Origin: Piscirickettsiaceae bacterium
Lineage (GTDB): Bacteria; Pseudomonadota; Gammaproteobacteria; Methylococcales; Cycloclasticaceae
Assembly (NCBI GenBank): GCA_002401365.1
Contig: NVSW01000011.1
Coordinates: 1,497-21,635, forward strand
Reading direction: 5' to 3'
DNA length: 20,139 nt
Position 1 is the first letter of the stretch; each line of letters begins with the position of its first letter. Below are positions 7,743 through 15,485 of this stretch, one piece after another. The notes under the pieces are model-generated. The model was not told where the DNA came from. It made no database searches and saw only the letters and a program-made list of their open reading frames with translations. The position numbers were made by a program, and so were the translations under genes.

Positions 7743-7768
7743 TCCATTAAATTAACCATTAATATTAC

Positions 7769-8317
7769 ATGTCTGATCAAGAAGCTATTGTTTTAACCCG
7801 AGACGTTAATGCCATCGTCATTCCTGCTGGTGTACACGTTACCTTAAAAAAAGATGATGTTGTTACCATCATGCAATCATTAGGCGGATCGTATACTGTC
7901 TCTAGTGAAACAGGCATTATGGCGCGCATATCTGCCATTGATGCTGATGCACTGGGTAAAGAAGTTGACGTTATCCACGCTTATGAAACGGGCACGGACC
8001 CCGAGTCTATACGTAAAGCCGCTTGGGATTTTATGAAAACGGTATATGATCCAGAAATTCCGGTTAATGTGGTAGACCTAGGGTTAATTTATGACTGTAC
8101 CGTTCGAGCCTTAACCGATGGGCTTAACCATGTTCACGTCACCATGACATTAACCGCTCCTGGCTGTGGCATGGGCCCAGTAATACAAGCTGATATTGAG
8201 TCTGGCATTAAACACATGGAAGGCGTTGAAACCGTTGAAGTTGAGGTCGTCTTGGATCCCCCTTGGAACCAAAACATGATGTCTGAAGCAGCCAAACTAC
8301 AATTGGGCATGTTATAA
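7769..8317 (+). CDS. sufT: SufT, Fe-S protein maturation factor (MIP18/DUF59 family)
   Basis: This 182-residue cytoplasmic protein acts in iron-sulfur cluster assembly or delivery to target proteins. The first 75 residues form the N-terminal extension of the long SufT subfamily. The MIP18-like domain follows with DPEIPVNVVDLGLIYDC (94-110), TLTAPGCGMGP (127-137) holding the conserved Cys133, and VVLDPPWNQNMMSEAA near the C-terminus. In many gammaproteobacteria sufT is the last gene of the suf operon; here no suf or isc gene is adjacent, so it is a solitary copy. The start is ATG 7769 with no clear Shine-Dalgarno sequence; a palindrome lies just upstream. Residue patterns fit SufT rather than PaaD, which lacks this N-terminal extension. 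Confidence 0.92.
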   Translation: MSDQEAIVLTRDVNAIVIPAGVHVTLKKDDVVTIMQSLGGSYTVSSETGIMARISAIDADALGKEVDVIHAYETGTDPESIRKAAWDFMKTVYDPEIPVNVVDLGLIYDCTVRALTDGLNHVHVTMTLTAPGCGMGPVIQADIESGIKHMEGVETVEVEVVLDPPWNQNMMSEAAKLQLGML

Positions 8318-8514
8318 ACACAAACGCCAAGTGTACAGCCCATAGTTTTCAGCAATCTCACATCAAGCAACCCTTAATATCATATGTTTTTATGATTGTG
8401 TCGTTATGCGTCAACAAACCGTCGATTAATTAAATTAGCGCCTAAAATAAATATATTTAAATCGCATCTTATTGTTTTTTATATATATTTTATTTTTGGC
8501 ACGTTTTTAGCTTT
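8318..8514. other. AT-rich intergenic region between sufT and the GGDEF gene
   Basis: A perfect 6-bp hairpin ATCATA-TGTTTT-TATGAT (8379-8396) lies downstream of sufT but lacks a T tract. Bases 8450-8502 are almost only A and T (runs such as TTTTTTATATATATTTTATTTTT) and probably hold the promoter of the GGDEF gene, although no box can be picked with confidence. No gene is seen here. Confidence 0.4.
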
Positions 8515-9456
8515 ATGGTTACCAAATTCGATTATTATAGGCAAACTATGGCTATCTCAACGGAACAAATAGTAATGACGTTAAAGAGAAAAAAACTAAT
8601 ACACGGAACGGGTAAAAGCGCTCTAGCAAAAGGACGAAGCACAATTATTACAGAGCTCATCAACAAGCTGCAAAAAACGCTTATTTTAGAAGACTTATTG
8701 TCCTCCTTTAGCGAAGAACTCGCTTTTGAAGTTCAGCATAGTGGTTATATTTTTGAGTTTAAAGACATGGGCATTCTAATCCGCGGGGGCACTCGCAATA
8801 ACAACTCATGCGAATACACTCTGTCAATTGACAACACCCAGCTTGGCACGCTTACTTTTATGCGTAAGAAACGTTTTACTGATGACGAGCTAATCAACAT
8901 TGAAAGCCTTCTTGGGGCTCTGTTGTACCCTCTGAAAAATGCGTTATTGTATAGACAGGCTATTCAATCAGCTCATACTGACCCACTAACAGGCGTTTTA
9001 AATCGTTCAACTCTTGACTCTGTATTTCAAAAAGAAACCGCTCTAACAAAACGTCACGTCTCTGCGCTTTCATTGTTAATGTTAGATATCGATTTTTTCA
9101 AACATGTTAATGACACCTACGGACATGCTGCTGGCGATGAGACACTTAAAAAGCTAACGCGTTGTATCCAAGAAACAGTACGCGAAAGTGACCCAATATT
9201 TCGACTTGGTGGCGAAGAGTTTGCCATTTTACTAAACGATACCAATAAAGACGGCGCATCCCTTTTCGCTGAAAGATTAAGAAAAGCTGTTGAAGCCACT
9301 ATGATTCAACATAAGCAGGCTAAATTTAACGTGACAATCTCTATCGGCGTCACTCAATACAAAGATAGCGAACAACTTGAAGAACTTATGCAACGTGCGG
9401 ATCAAGCCCTATACTCAGCTAAAGATTCTGGCAGAAATAAGGTCGTTGTTTGTTAA
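8515..9456 (+). CDS. Diguanylate cyclase (GGDEF protein with N-terminal sensor-like domain)
   Basis: The 313-residue protein makes cyclic-di-GMP from two GTP. Residues about 40-150 resemble a small GAF-like sensor fold without recognisable ligand residues (weak call). The GGDEF domain runs from DPLTGVLNR (156-164) through LDIDFFKHVND (190-200) to an intact GGEEF at 232-236. Its RxxD inhibition site RESD lies at 223-226, exactly 5 residues before, so activity with product feedback is expected. There are no membrane spans. ATG 8515 has no ribosome site; ATG 8548 (residue 12) has a weak TAGG sequence 8-10 bases before it and may be the true start, giving 302 residues. The stop overlaps the rluB stop by 3 bases on the opposite strand (shared TTAA), so the two genes are tail to tail with no room for a separate terminator. 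Confidence 0.92.
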   Translation: MVTKFDYYRQTMAISTEQIVMTLKRKKLIHGTGKSALAKGRSTIITELINKLQKTLILEDLLSSFSEELAFEVQHSGYIFEFKDMGILIRGGTRNNNSCEYTLSIDNTQLGTLTFMRKKRFTDDELINIESLLGALLYPLKNALLYRQAIQSAHTDPLTGVLNRSTLDSVFQKETALTKRHVSALSLLMLDIDFFKHVNDTYGHAAGDETLKKLTRCIQETVRESDPIFRLGGEEFAILLNDTNKDGASLFAERLRKAVEATMIQHKQAKFNVTISIGVTQYKDSEQLEELMQRADQALYSAKDSGRNKVVVC

Positions 9457-10253
9457 ACACTAGGCTCGTTATCAACAAGCGCCTTGAGCGCTTCAACTTC
9501 CTTTTTATCCATCATTTGTGAGCGCCCCATGGGTAAGCCTGGCGGTAGAAAAACACTGCCATACCGTACCCTAATAAGACGGCTTACTTTGCAACCTTGC
9601 GATTCCCATAACCGCCTAACAACGCGGTTTCGTCCCTCAGCCACTACCACATGAAACCAACGGTTAATCCCTTCACCACCCGATTCTTGCACATCTTCGA
9701 ATCGTGCTTTACCATCTTCTAACTCAACACCGTTCACTAGGTTTTCAACCATTTCATTGCTCACCACACCCATTACACGTACCGCATACTCACGATCAAT
9801 TTGTTGCGAAGGGTGCATCAACTTATTTGCTAAGTCACCATCATTGGTAAACATTAACAACCCTTGGGTATTGAGATCCAAACGACCAACGGCGACCCAA
9901 CGCCCAGCTTTAAGCCGGGGTAGCTTTTTAAATACACTGGTGCGTCCTTCAGGGTCGTTTTTACTAACAATTTCCCCTGTAGGCTTATGATAGATAAGCA
10001 CTTTGGTATCCACCCGCAACTTACCTGCCAACTTAACGGGTCGACCACGTAATTTAACCTCATCATAGACGGTGATTTTGTCACCTAGCTTAGCCACAGC
10101 ACCGTTCACACTAATAGTTCCTTCAACAATCCACTGCTCAACCTTCCGTCGTGACGCAATACCCGCTTGCGCTAAAAGTTTTTGAATGCGTTCTGGTTGT
10201 TGGCCAGGCTTATCTCGTTTAATTGAGCGTTCTGGTAATATTCGATTCTTCAT
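9453..10253 (-). CDS. rluB: 23S rRNA pseudouridine synthase, RluB type
   Basis: This RsuA-family enzyme isomerises a uridine in 23S rRNA (U2605 in E. coli) to pseudouridine. Starting from ATG 10253 it has 266 residues. An S4-like RNA-binding domain occupies about 20-70 (ERIQKLLAQAGIASRRKVEQW). The catalytic motif GRLDLNTQGLL begins at 123, with Asp126 as the nucleophile. RNRVVRRLWESQG later in the chain is also typical. The frame stays open to a TTG at 10313, but ATG 10253 is preferred: an AGAGA sequence stands before it and the added 20 residues do not resemble the family. The start lies inside the end of scpB (35-base overlap), fitting the common scpA-scpB-rluB order. RluB is favoured over RluE/RsuA by this context. 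Confidence 0.92.
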   Translation of the reverse strand: MKNRILPERSIKRDKPGQQPERIQKLLAQAGIASRRKVEQWIVEGTISVNGAVAKLGDKITVYDEVKLRGRPVKLAGKLRVDTKVLIYHKPTGEIVSKNDPEGRTSVFKKLPRLKAGRWVAVGRLDLNTQGLLMFTNDGDLANKLMHPSQQIDREYAVRVMGVVSNEMVENLVNGVELEDGKARFEDVQESGGEGINRWFHVVVAEGRNRVVRRLWESQGCKVSRLIRVRYGSVFLPPGLPMGRSQMMDKKEVEALKALVDNEPSV

Positions 10254-10842
10254 TGATGTTTTTCTCTGTTGGGGCCTGTTCACCCAGTTGTAGTTGAATA
10301 TCACCTGTTTCAAGTAGATTGATATCCATTAATTCGGCTAACGGTGGTAGCTCAGCTAATGTTTGTAAGTTAAAGTAATCTAGAAAGGTCGCCGTCGTTG
10401 CATATAATGCAGGCTTGCCTGGCACCTCCTTATACCCAACTACACGAATCCAGTCCCGCTCCATTAGCGTACGAATGGTATTGGTGCTCACTGCAACACC
10501 TCTGATGTCTTCAATTTCGCCACGTGTTGCAGGCTGCTGGTAGGCCACAATAGCCAATGTTTCCAATAAAGCACGGCCGTATTTCACCGGCTTTTCTTCC
10601 CATAGGCGTGACACCCATGTCGCATATTTTGTTTTTACTTGAAATCGATAACCACTAGCCACTTCAACCAGTTCAATTGGTTTTTCAAGGTATTCTTTTT
10701 GTAATTGCAGCATATAATCACGCACTCGATGCTTGTCGGGCCGGTCTTCTAGCAAAAATAAGTTTTGCAACTCTACTATCGATAAAGGTTCGCTAGCTGC
10801 AAACAATAATGCTTCCAGAATGTCTTTTAATTGATTATTCAT
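10219..10842 (-). CDS. scpB: Segregation and condensation protein B
   Basis: ScpB is the dimeric winged-helix kleisin partner of the Smc-ScpA complex that compacts and segregates the chromosome. The 207-residue product shows the first winged helix (LKDILEALLFAASEPLS, start) and the second (LAIVAYQQPATRGEIEDIRG, then TIRTLMERDWI and PGKPALYATT), then a short acidic tail. ATG 10842 overlaps the scpA stop as TAATG, which points to coupled translation; the in-frame upstream TTG at 10866 lies inside scpA and is less likely. Its presence suggests an Smc-ScpAB or related condensin in this organism, although some gammaproteobacteria keep scpAB beside other systems. Confidence 0.95.
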   Translation of the reverse strand: MNNQLKDILEALLFAASEPLSIVELQNLFLLEDRPDKHRVRDYMLQLQKEYLEKPIELVEVASGYRFQVKTKYATWVSRLWEEKPVKYGRALLETLAIVAYQQPATRGEIEDIRGVAVSTNTIRTLMERDWIRVVGYKEVPGKPALYATTATFLDYFNLQTLAELPPLAELMDINLLETGDIQLQLGEQAPTEKNINEESNITRTLN

Positions 10843-11654
10843 TATTCTGTTATGGGTTTTAACCAAATGTCCGACAACGGCTCACCTTGTACAATTTCTA
10901 ATAGCCCTTCTTTACACAACTCTAATAATGCAAGGAAGGTAACAACCACGCCAGCTTTCCCCTCTTCAAGCGTAAAAAACTGCTGGAATGCCAAAAATTT
11001 ACCGTCTCCATCGTGTAACTGAGCCAATATCCTCGACATTCTCTCTCGTACCGACAACGGCTCTCGCTCAATATGATGGTTTTTAAACGTCTCAGCTCGT
11101 TTCAATACATCTCGAAAGGCGAGCAATACTGCTTCCAACTCTACGTCTGGCAAGGGTTTTGACACCTTATCCATCACCAGTTCTACCGTTGCCTTATAGT
11201 TATCTCTATATAAACGCGGCAAGTCATCAATGCCGTCAGCCGCTTTTTTATAGCGCTCGTATTCCTGCAAACGCCTGATGAGATCCGCCCTTGGGTCATT
11301 CTCATCTTCATCAATAGCGATTTGCCGAGGCAATAACATACGTGATTTAATTTCAGCCAACATTGCTGCCATGACTAGATACTCAGCGGCCAATTCCATA
11401 CGCAGATTTTGCATCAGCTCTATATATTCAATATATTGTTGGGTAATTTTTAATACCGGAATATCCAATATATCTATATTTTGATGCTTAATGAGGTAGA
11501 GCAGCAAATCCAATGGGCCTTCAAAGGTTTCTAAAAAAACCTCTAACGCATCCGGCGGAATATATAAATCTTCAGGTAATTCCCGAAATGGTATCCCATC
11601 AACCAGCGCCAGTGGTTGTTGAATAGGAATGACATTATCAGGAAACTTGCTCAT
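10842..11654 (-). CDS. scpA: Segregation and condensation protein A (kleisin)
   Basis: ScpA is the kleisin that bridges Smc heads. This 270-residue protein has the family hallmark FEGPLDLLLYLIKHQNIDILDIPVLKI near residues 44-70, then MAAMLAEIKSRMLLP, and a C-terminal winged helix (VVTFLALLELCKEGLLEIVQGE). Length and order agree with the family. ATG 11654 has only a poor ribosome site. The pykA stop lies 61 bases upstream, so scpA may have its own promoter in that gap, although none is recognisable, or may be read through from pykA. The stop is joined to scpB as TAATG. Confidence 0.95.
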   Translation of the reverse strand: MSKFPDNVIPIQQPLALVDGIPFRELPEDLYIPPDALEVFLETFEGPLDLLLYLIKHQNIDILDIPVLKITQQYIEYIELMQNLRMELAAEYLVMAAMLAEIKSRMLLPRQIAIDEDENDPRADLIRRLQEYERYKKAADGIDDLPRLYRDNYKATVELVMDKVSKPLPDVELEAVLLAFRDVLKRAETFKNHHIEREPLSVRERMSRILAQLHDGDGKFLAFQQFFTLEEGKAGVVVTFLALLELCKEGLLEIVQGEPLSDIWLKPITE

Positions 11655-11715
11655 ATTCGCAGTTTAACATACCGTGCAACTGCATTAAGCCAAAAGCAAT
11701 GAATGCGGCAGCTAA

Positions 11716-13167
11716 CTACTCAATTTGCATAATTTTCATTGAGTTTGTGCCGCCGTAGGTACCCGTTAGCTCACCACAGGTAATAATGACCAAATCACCT
11801 TTGTCGACAATACCTTGCTCTTTTAATTTACGTGTACCAGCGCGGTTAATGTCCATCCCGCTTCCAGAATGTAGTTTAAGCAAAATTGGCGTCACCCCTC
11901 GATATAATGTCACTCTGCGACATATTTTCGAGTTTGGGACCATCGCAAAAATAGGAATACCGGAGCTTATTCTGGACATTCTAAGCGTTGTTGAGCCCGT
12001 TTCTGTAAAGGCCGCTATCGCTTTAATATCCGTATGATTTGCCACGTACATGGTAGACATAGCGATGGCCTCATCAATACGAGCAAACTCTTTTCCCACT
12101 CCATGATCTGAACGAGTTGAGCCTGGTTGGCGCTCCGTTTCCACACAAATTCTACCCATTGCCTCCACAGTAAGAACAGGGTGCTTACCTACCGATGTTT
12201 CAGCCGACAACATCACTGCATCTGTGCCGTCTGCCACGGCATTTGCCACGTCAAACACTTCTGCACGAGTGGGGATTGGATTTTCAATCATCGACTCCAT
12301 CATTTGAGTCGCCGTAATAACAATCGTATTTCGGCTACGCGCTAGACGGATCATCCTTTTTTGTACCGGCGGCAAATTAGCATCACCAATTTCAACACCC
12401 AAATCACCACGTGCAACCATCACCACGTCTGATGCATCAATAATTTCCTCCAGCACATCTAGCGCTTCTGCTCGCTCAATTTTAGCCACCATATGCGCAT
12501 GGCTGCCTGCCGCTTCGGCTAACGCCCTTGCGCGGTTCATATCATCCGCACTACGCGGGAAAGACACCGCAATAAAGTCCACACCTATTTTCGCTGCGGT
12601 AACAATATCTTGCTTATCTTTTTCGGTTAATGCATCGGCTGAAAGCCCACCGCCTTTGAGGTTGATACCTTTATTATTCGATAGTTCCCCGCCCACTCGA
12701 ACAACACAGTGAACCTTGCTCCCCACAATTGATTTAACATCTAGCACGACACGCCCATCATCCAGCATTAAGCAATCGCCCTGTTTAACATCGGTTGCTA
12801 GTGCCTTATAAATACAAGCTACTCGGGTATCATCGCCATCTGCCACTGGCATATCTACATCAATCGTGAAGTCGGCACCCTCTTTTAGGGTGATTTTACT
12901 TTTCTTAAACTGTGCAATACGAATTTTAGGGCCTTGCAAATCGGCCAAAATACCGACGTGTCGGCCTAATTTTTCAGAAATCTCTTTTACTTGCAATGCG
13001 CGTTTGATTTGCTCATCAGCTGTGCCGTGCGAAAAGTTCAAGCGAACCACATCCGCACCAGCCTTAATCAGCCCCTCTAACACTTCTGGGTCATCCGTAG
13101 CTGGCCCTAAGGTGGCAACAATTTTTGTTCTTCTGGGATTTTTATACGCTGTCATATTTATACTCAA
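11716..13167 (-). CDS. pykA: Pyruvate kinase (PykA type)
   Basis: This glycolytic enzyme converts phosphoenolpyruvate and ADP to pyruvate and ATP. The 483-residue chain shows VRLNFSHG (41-48), ILADLQGPKIRI (73-84), the catalytic KIERAEAL with Lys229, VARGDLGVEI (251-260) with metal-binding Asp255, ITATQMMESM (284-293) and GTDAVMLSAETSVGKHP (314-330). FIAVSFPRSADDM resembles E. coli PykA (AMP-activated type) more than PykF. The start appears to be TTG at 13167: AGGAAG (13180-13175) is spaced 7 bases from it, whereas the ATG four codons later at 13155 would be 19 bases away. The gene stands between ppnP (87-base gap) and scpA (61-base gap). Confidence 0.96.
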   Translation of the reverse strand: MSINMTAYKNPRRTKIVATLGPATDDPEVLEGLIKAGADVVRLNFSHGTADEQIKRALQVKEISEKLGRHVGILADLQGPKIRIAQFKKSKITLKEGADFTIDVDMPVADGDDTRVACIYKALATDVKQGDCLMLDDGRVVLDVKSIVGSKVHCVVRVGGELSNNKGINLKGGGLSADALTEKDKQDIVTAAKIGVDFIAVSFPRSADDMNRARALAEAAGSHAHMVAKIERAEALDVLEEIIDASDVVMVARGDLGVEIGDANLPPVQKRMIRLARSRNTIVITATQMMESMIENPIPTRAEVFDVANAVADGTDAVMLSAETSVGKHPVLTVEAMGRICVETERQPGSTRSDHGVGKEFARIDEAIAMSTMYVANHTDIKAIAAFTETGSTTLRMSRISSGIPIFAMVPNSKICRRVTLYRGVTPILLKLHSGSGMDINRAGTRKLKEQGIVDKGDLVIITCGELTGTYGGTNSMKIMQIE

Positions 13168-13174
13168 TGAGATA

Positions 13175-13180
13175 CTTCCT
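13175..13180 (-). promoter_or_regulatory. Ribosome binding site favouring a TTG start (pykA)
   Basis: AGGAAG on the minus strand stands 7 bases before TTG 13167 and 19 bases before ATG 13155. Only the TTG has normal spacing, so the protein probably begins four residues before the first ATG. Confidence 0.6.
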
Positions 13181-13254
13181 TGAAGTATAGTCGTTTATTA
13201 ATACTTGAATATTAACCTTTTATGACGCCAAGGCTTGCGCAAGATTAGACAACC

Positions 13255-13572
13255 TTATTCTTTTATAAATGAACAACAGTAATCTGTAGGCAACAGTATT
13301 TTTAATTGGAAATTAGCATGTCCGCCCACATTAAATGACTCACCACCTCGAATGGTTTTCCATTCTTCCTCACCGGGTAGCAACACCTCTAGTTGACCTG
13401 CCAATATTTCCATTAATTCTGGCTCATCCGTGTCGAAGCTATATTCACCAGGCATCATGAACCCCAGCGTTTTATTAGAACCGTCATCAAACTTGATAGT
13501 CCTACTAACGACCTTACCATCAAAATAAATATTAGCCTTTTTTACAATGGTTACATTCTTAAATTCTGACAT
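13255..13572 (-). CDS. ppnP: Pyrimidine/purine nucleoside phosphorylase (PpnP)
   Basis: PpnP is a small cupin enzyme that splits nucleosides with phosphate into base and ribose 1-phosphate. At 105 residues it has the usual length of about 94-105. Conserved stretches include FDGKVVSRTI, GFMMPGEYSFDTDEPELMEI, GQLEVLLPGEEEW and FNVGGHANFQLKI, with the family-typical ending PTDYCCSFI. It starts at ATG 13572, 18 bases after the trpS stop, behind an AAGAGAA ribosome sequence, and so is likely the last gene of the trpS operon. Its function in nucleoside salvage has no obvious link to trpS. Confidence 0.9.
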   Translation of the reverse strand: MSEFKNVTIVKKANIYFDGKVVSRTIKFDDGSNKTLGFMMPGEYSFDTDEPELMEILAGQLEVLLPGEEEWKTIRGGESFNVGGHANFQLKILLPTDYCCSFIKE

Positions 13573-13590
13573 TATTTTCTCTTATGTTAC

Positions 13591-14811
13591 TTAAATAATA
13601 TTCATTCCCATAGCCGCCCTTACTTCCTCGATGGTTTCTTTGGCGACATCGCGAGCCTTCTCGTTACCTTCAATAATAATTGATCGTACTAATTCTGGCT
13701 GTTCTGTATATTCACGTGCTCTTTCTTGCATTGGTTTCAATTCACGCAGAACCGCATCAATTACTGGCTGTTTGCAATCTAAACAGCCGATTCCAGCTGT
13801 TTTACAACCTTCTTGAACCCATTCGCAAACACTGTCATCGGAATAGATTTCGTGAAACTGCCACACAGGGCATTTTGCAGGGTCGCCGGGGTCTGTTCTA
13901 CGAACTCGAGCAGGATCCGTTGGCATGGTGCGAATTTTTTTCTCTATATCCTCAGGGTCATCACGTAAAGCTATCGTATTATTATACGATTTTGACATTT
14001 TCTGTCCGTCTAAGCCGGGCATTTTTGAGGTTTTTGTTAACAGTGCTTTTGGTTCAGGTAAAATCACTCTGCCACTACCTTCTAGGTAACCAAATAAACG
14101 TTCTTTATCGCCCACGGTGATATTCTGAGATGCCTCTAAAAGAGCATGTGCCACGCCTAATGCTTCTTGATCACCGTTTTCTTGGTACGCTGTACGTAAC
14201 TTTTTAAACATCTTCGCATTCTTCTTACCCATTTGTTTAATGGCCGTTTCGGCCTTCACTTCAAAGTCTGCTTCGCGCCCATAAAGATAATTAAATCGTC
14301 GCGCAACCTCGCGCGTTAATTCAACGTGCGCTACTTGATCAGCGCCCACCGGCACAAGGCCTGCTTTATACATCAGTATATCGGCACTCTGTAACAGCGG
14401 ATAGCCTAAGAAACCATATGTCGCTAAGTCTTTTTCTTTTAATTTTTCTTGCTGATCTTTATAGCTTGGCACGCGTTCTAACCACCCTAAAGGTGTCATC
14501 ATCGACAGCAATAAATGCAATTCGGCGTGTTCGGGAATACTCGATTGAATAAACAAATCAGATAGACCATGGTCAACACCAGCAGCCAACCAATCTATGA
14601 CCATATTCCAAGTGCTTTCGGCGACGATAGATGGGTCTTCATAATGCGTCGTTAACGCATGCCAGTCAGCAACAAAAAAATAGCATTTATATTCTTGTTG
14701 CAGTTCAACCCAGTTTTTTAAAACACCATGATAGTGTCCTAGATGTAATTGACCTGTTGGTCGCATTCCTGATAAAACACGCCTATATTGTGATGGCACT
14801 TCTGAACTCAC
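13591..14811 (-). CDS. trpS: Tryptophanyl-tRNA synthetase, long form with Fe-S-like cysteine motif
   Basis: This class I synthetase charges tRNA-Trp. The 406-residue chain has RVLSGMRPTGQLHLGHYHGV (HLGH 23-26) and KMSKS at 271-275. It is longer than the E. coli enzyme (334 residues), mainly because of an insert at about 188-255 and a changed C-terminal region. Cys314, Cys336, Cys343 and Cys346 are spaced C-x21-C-x6-C-x2-C. This is nearly the C-x22-C-x6-C-x2-C pattern recalled from the [4Fe-4S] TrpRS of Thermotoga maritima, where the cluster lies near the anticodon-binding site. Cluster binding is therefore likely but inferred. GTG at 14811 is the start, with GGAGG 4 bases before it. The site-2 protease stop is 9 bases upstream. 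Confidence 0.96.
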   Translation of the reverse strand: MSSEVPSQYRRVLSGMRPTGQLHLGHYHGVLKNWVELQQEYKCYFFVADWHALTTHYEDPSIVAESTWNMVIDWLAAGVDHGLSDLFIQSSIPEHAELHLLLSMMTPLGWLERVPSYKDQQEKLKEKDLATYGFLGYPLLQSADILMYKAGLVPVGADQVAHVELTREVARRFNYLYGREADFEVKAETAIKQMGKKNAKMFKKLRTAYQENGDQEALGVAHALLEASQNITVGDKERLFGYLEGSGRVILPEPKALLTKTSKMPGLDGQKMSKSYNNTIALRDDPEDIEKKIRTMPTDPARVRRTDPGDPAKCPVWQFHEIYSDDSVCEWVQEGCKTAGIGCLDCKQPVIDAVLRELKPMQERAREYTEQPELVRSIIIEGNEKARDVAKETIEEVRAAMGMNII

Positions 14812-14820
14812 CTCTCCTCC
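14812..14820 (-). promoter_or_regulatory. Ribosome binding site for a GTG start (trpS)
   Basis: GGAGGAGAG directly precedes GTG 14811 and lies between the site-2 protease stop and trpS. The next GTG, four codons later, is too far away, so GTG 14811 is the supported start. Confidence 0.65.
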
Positions 14821-15480
14821 CTATATTCCTACAATACTTAAAATAATTCTCTGTACATAATAAACAGGTGGTCCTAATATGATAGAAAGCCAGCCCATAG
14901 CAATAATAATGACTAATATTGGAAAACCAAAGCGCTCTAGTTTGGCATATTCCCTACTGAGATTATTCGGTAATAGCCCCGCTAGTATACGCCCACCGTC
15001 TAATGGCAGAAGAGGCAATAAATTTAGAGTCATTAAAATTACATTGATAAAAACACCCGCAAAGCCCATGTAAATAAGCGGTGTTCCTACGTATTCTAAA
15101 TTAGCAGATTCGGTTAAAAAATGTCCTAGCCTTATCGTCAACGCCCATAATAACGCCATCATTAAATTTGCGAATGGACCCGCCACAGCAACGTAGACCA
15201 TATCTCTTTTTGGCCGCCTTAGATTGCTCCAATTAACGGGCACCGGCTTTGCCCAGCCAAACATAAAACCACCTAGAAAAAGCAATACAGCTGGCACTAG
15301 CAATGTTCCTATCGGATCAATATGTTTAATCGGGTTTAAGGTGATCCTACCGAGACTTTTTGCCGTCTGGTCACCCAATTTGCTTGCCACCCAACCATGT
15401 GCGACCTCATGTACAGTGATAGCAAATATAACGGGTAACGCCCAAACTGCTATTTTTCCGACTAAGGTTAATTCATCCAT
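14821..15480 (-). CDS. Site-2 protease family membrane metalloprotease (M50B, Rip/FtsH-like short form)
   Basis: The 219-residue protein is a compact intramembrane zinc protease of the M50 family. The zinc motif HEVAH is at 24-28 inside the first hydrophobic segment. The second signature NLLPLLPLDGGR is at 153-164, with Asp161 as the third ligand. About five to six hydrophobic segments are visible (15-30, 58-75, 95-118, 135-155, 185-205). There is no PDZ domain, which separates it from RseP. This short type is conserved beside yciO and trpS in many gammaproteobacteria, but its substrates are not known. ATG 15480 begins 5 bases after the yciO stop and its own stop is 9 bases before trpS. Confidence 0.9.
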   Translation of the reverse strand: MDELTLVGKIAVWALPVIFAITVHEVAHGWVASKLGDQTAKSLGRITLNPIKHIDPIGTLLVPAVLLFLGGFMFGWAKPVPVNWSNLRRPKRDMVYVAVAGPFANLMMALLWALTIRLGHFLTESANLEYVGTPLIYMGFAGVFINVILMTLNLLPLLPLDGGRILAGLLPNNLSREYAKLERFGFPILVIIIAMGWLSIILGPPVYYVQRIILSIVGI

Positions 15481-15485
15481 AGTTG

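Noticed and set aside
11682..11705. GCATT ... AATGC hairpin between pykA and scpA as a terminator
   Set aside because: The stem is short with mismatches and has no T tract on the minus strand, where it would be needed.
13184..13189. TATACT on the minus strand, near-consensus -10 box ahead of pykA
   Set aside because: A transcript starting about 7 bases downstream would begin inside the ribosome site at 13175-13180, and no -35 box lies at the right distance.
13680..14120. Plus-strand open frame of 146 codons
   Set aside because: It lies wholly opposite trpS, which has clear synthetase motifs; the plus-strand product resembles nothing.
14812..15480. Trp attenuator or T-box ahead of trpS
   Set aside because: trpS starts 9 bases after the preceding gene in an operon, so there is no leader space for such an element.
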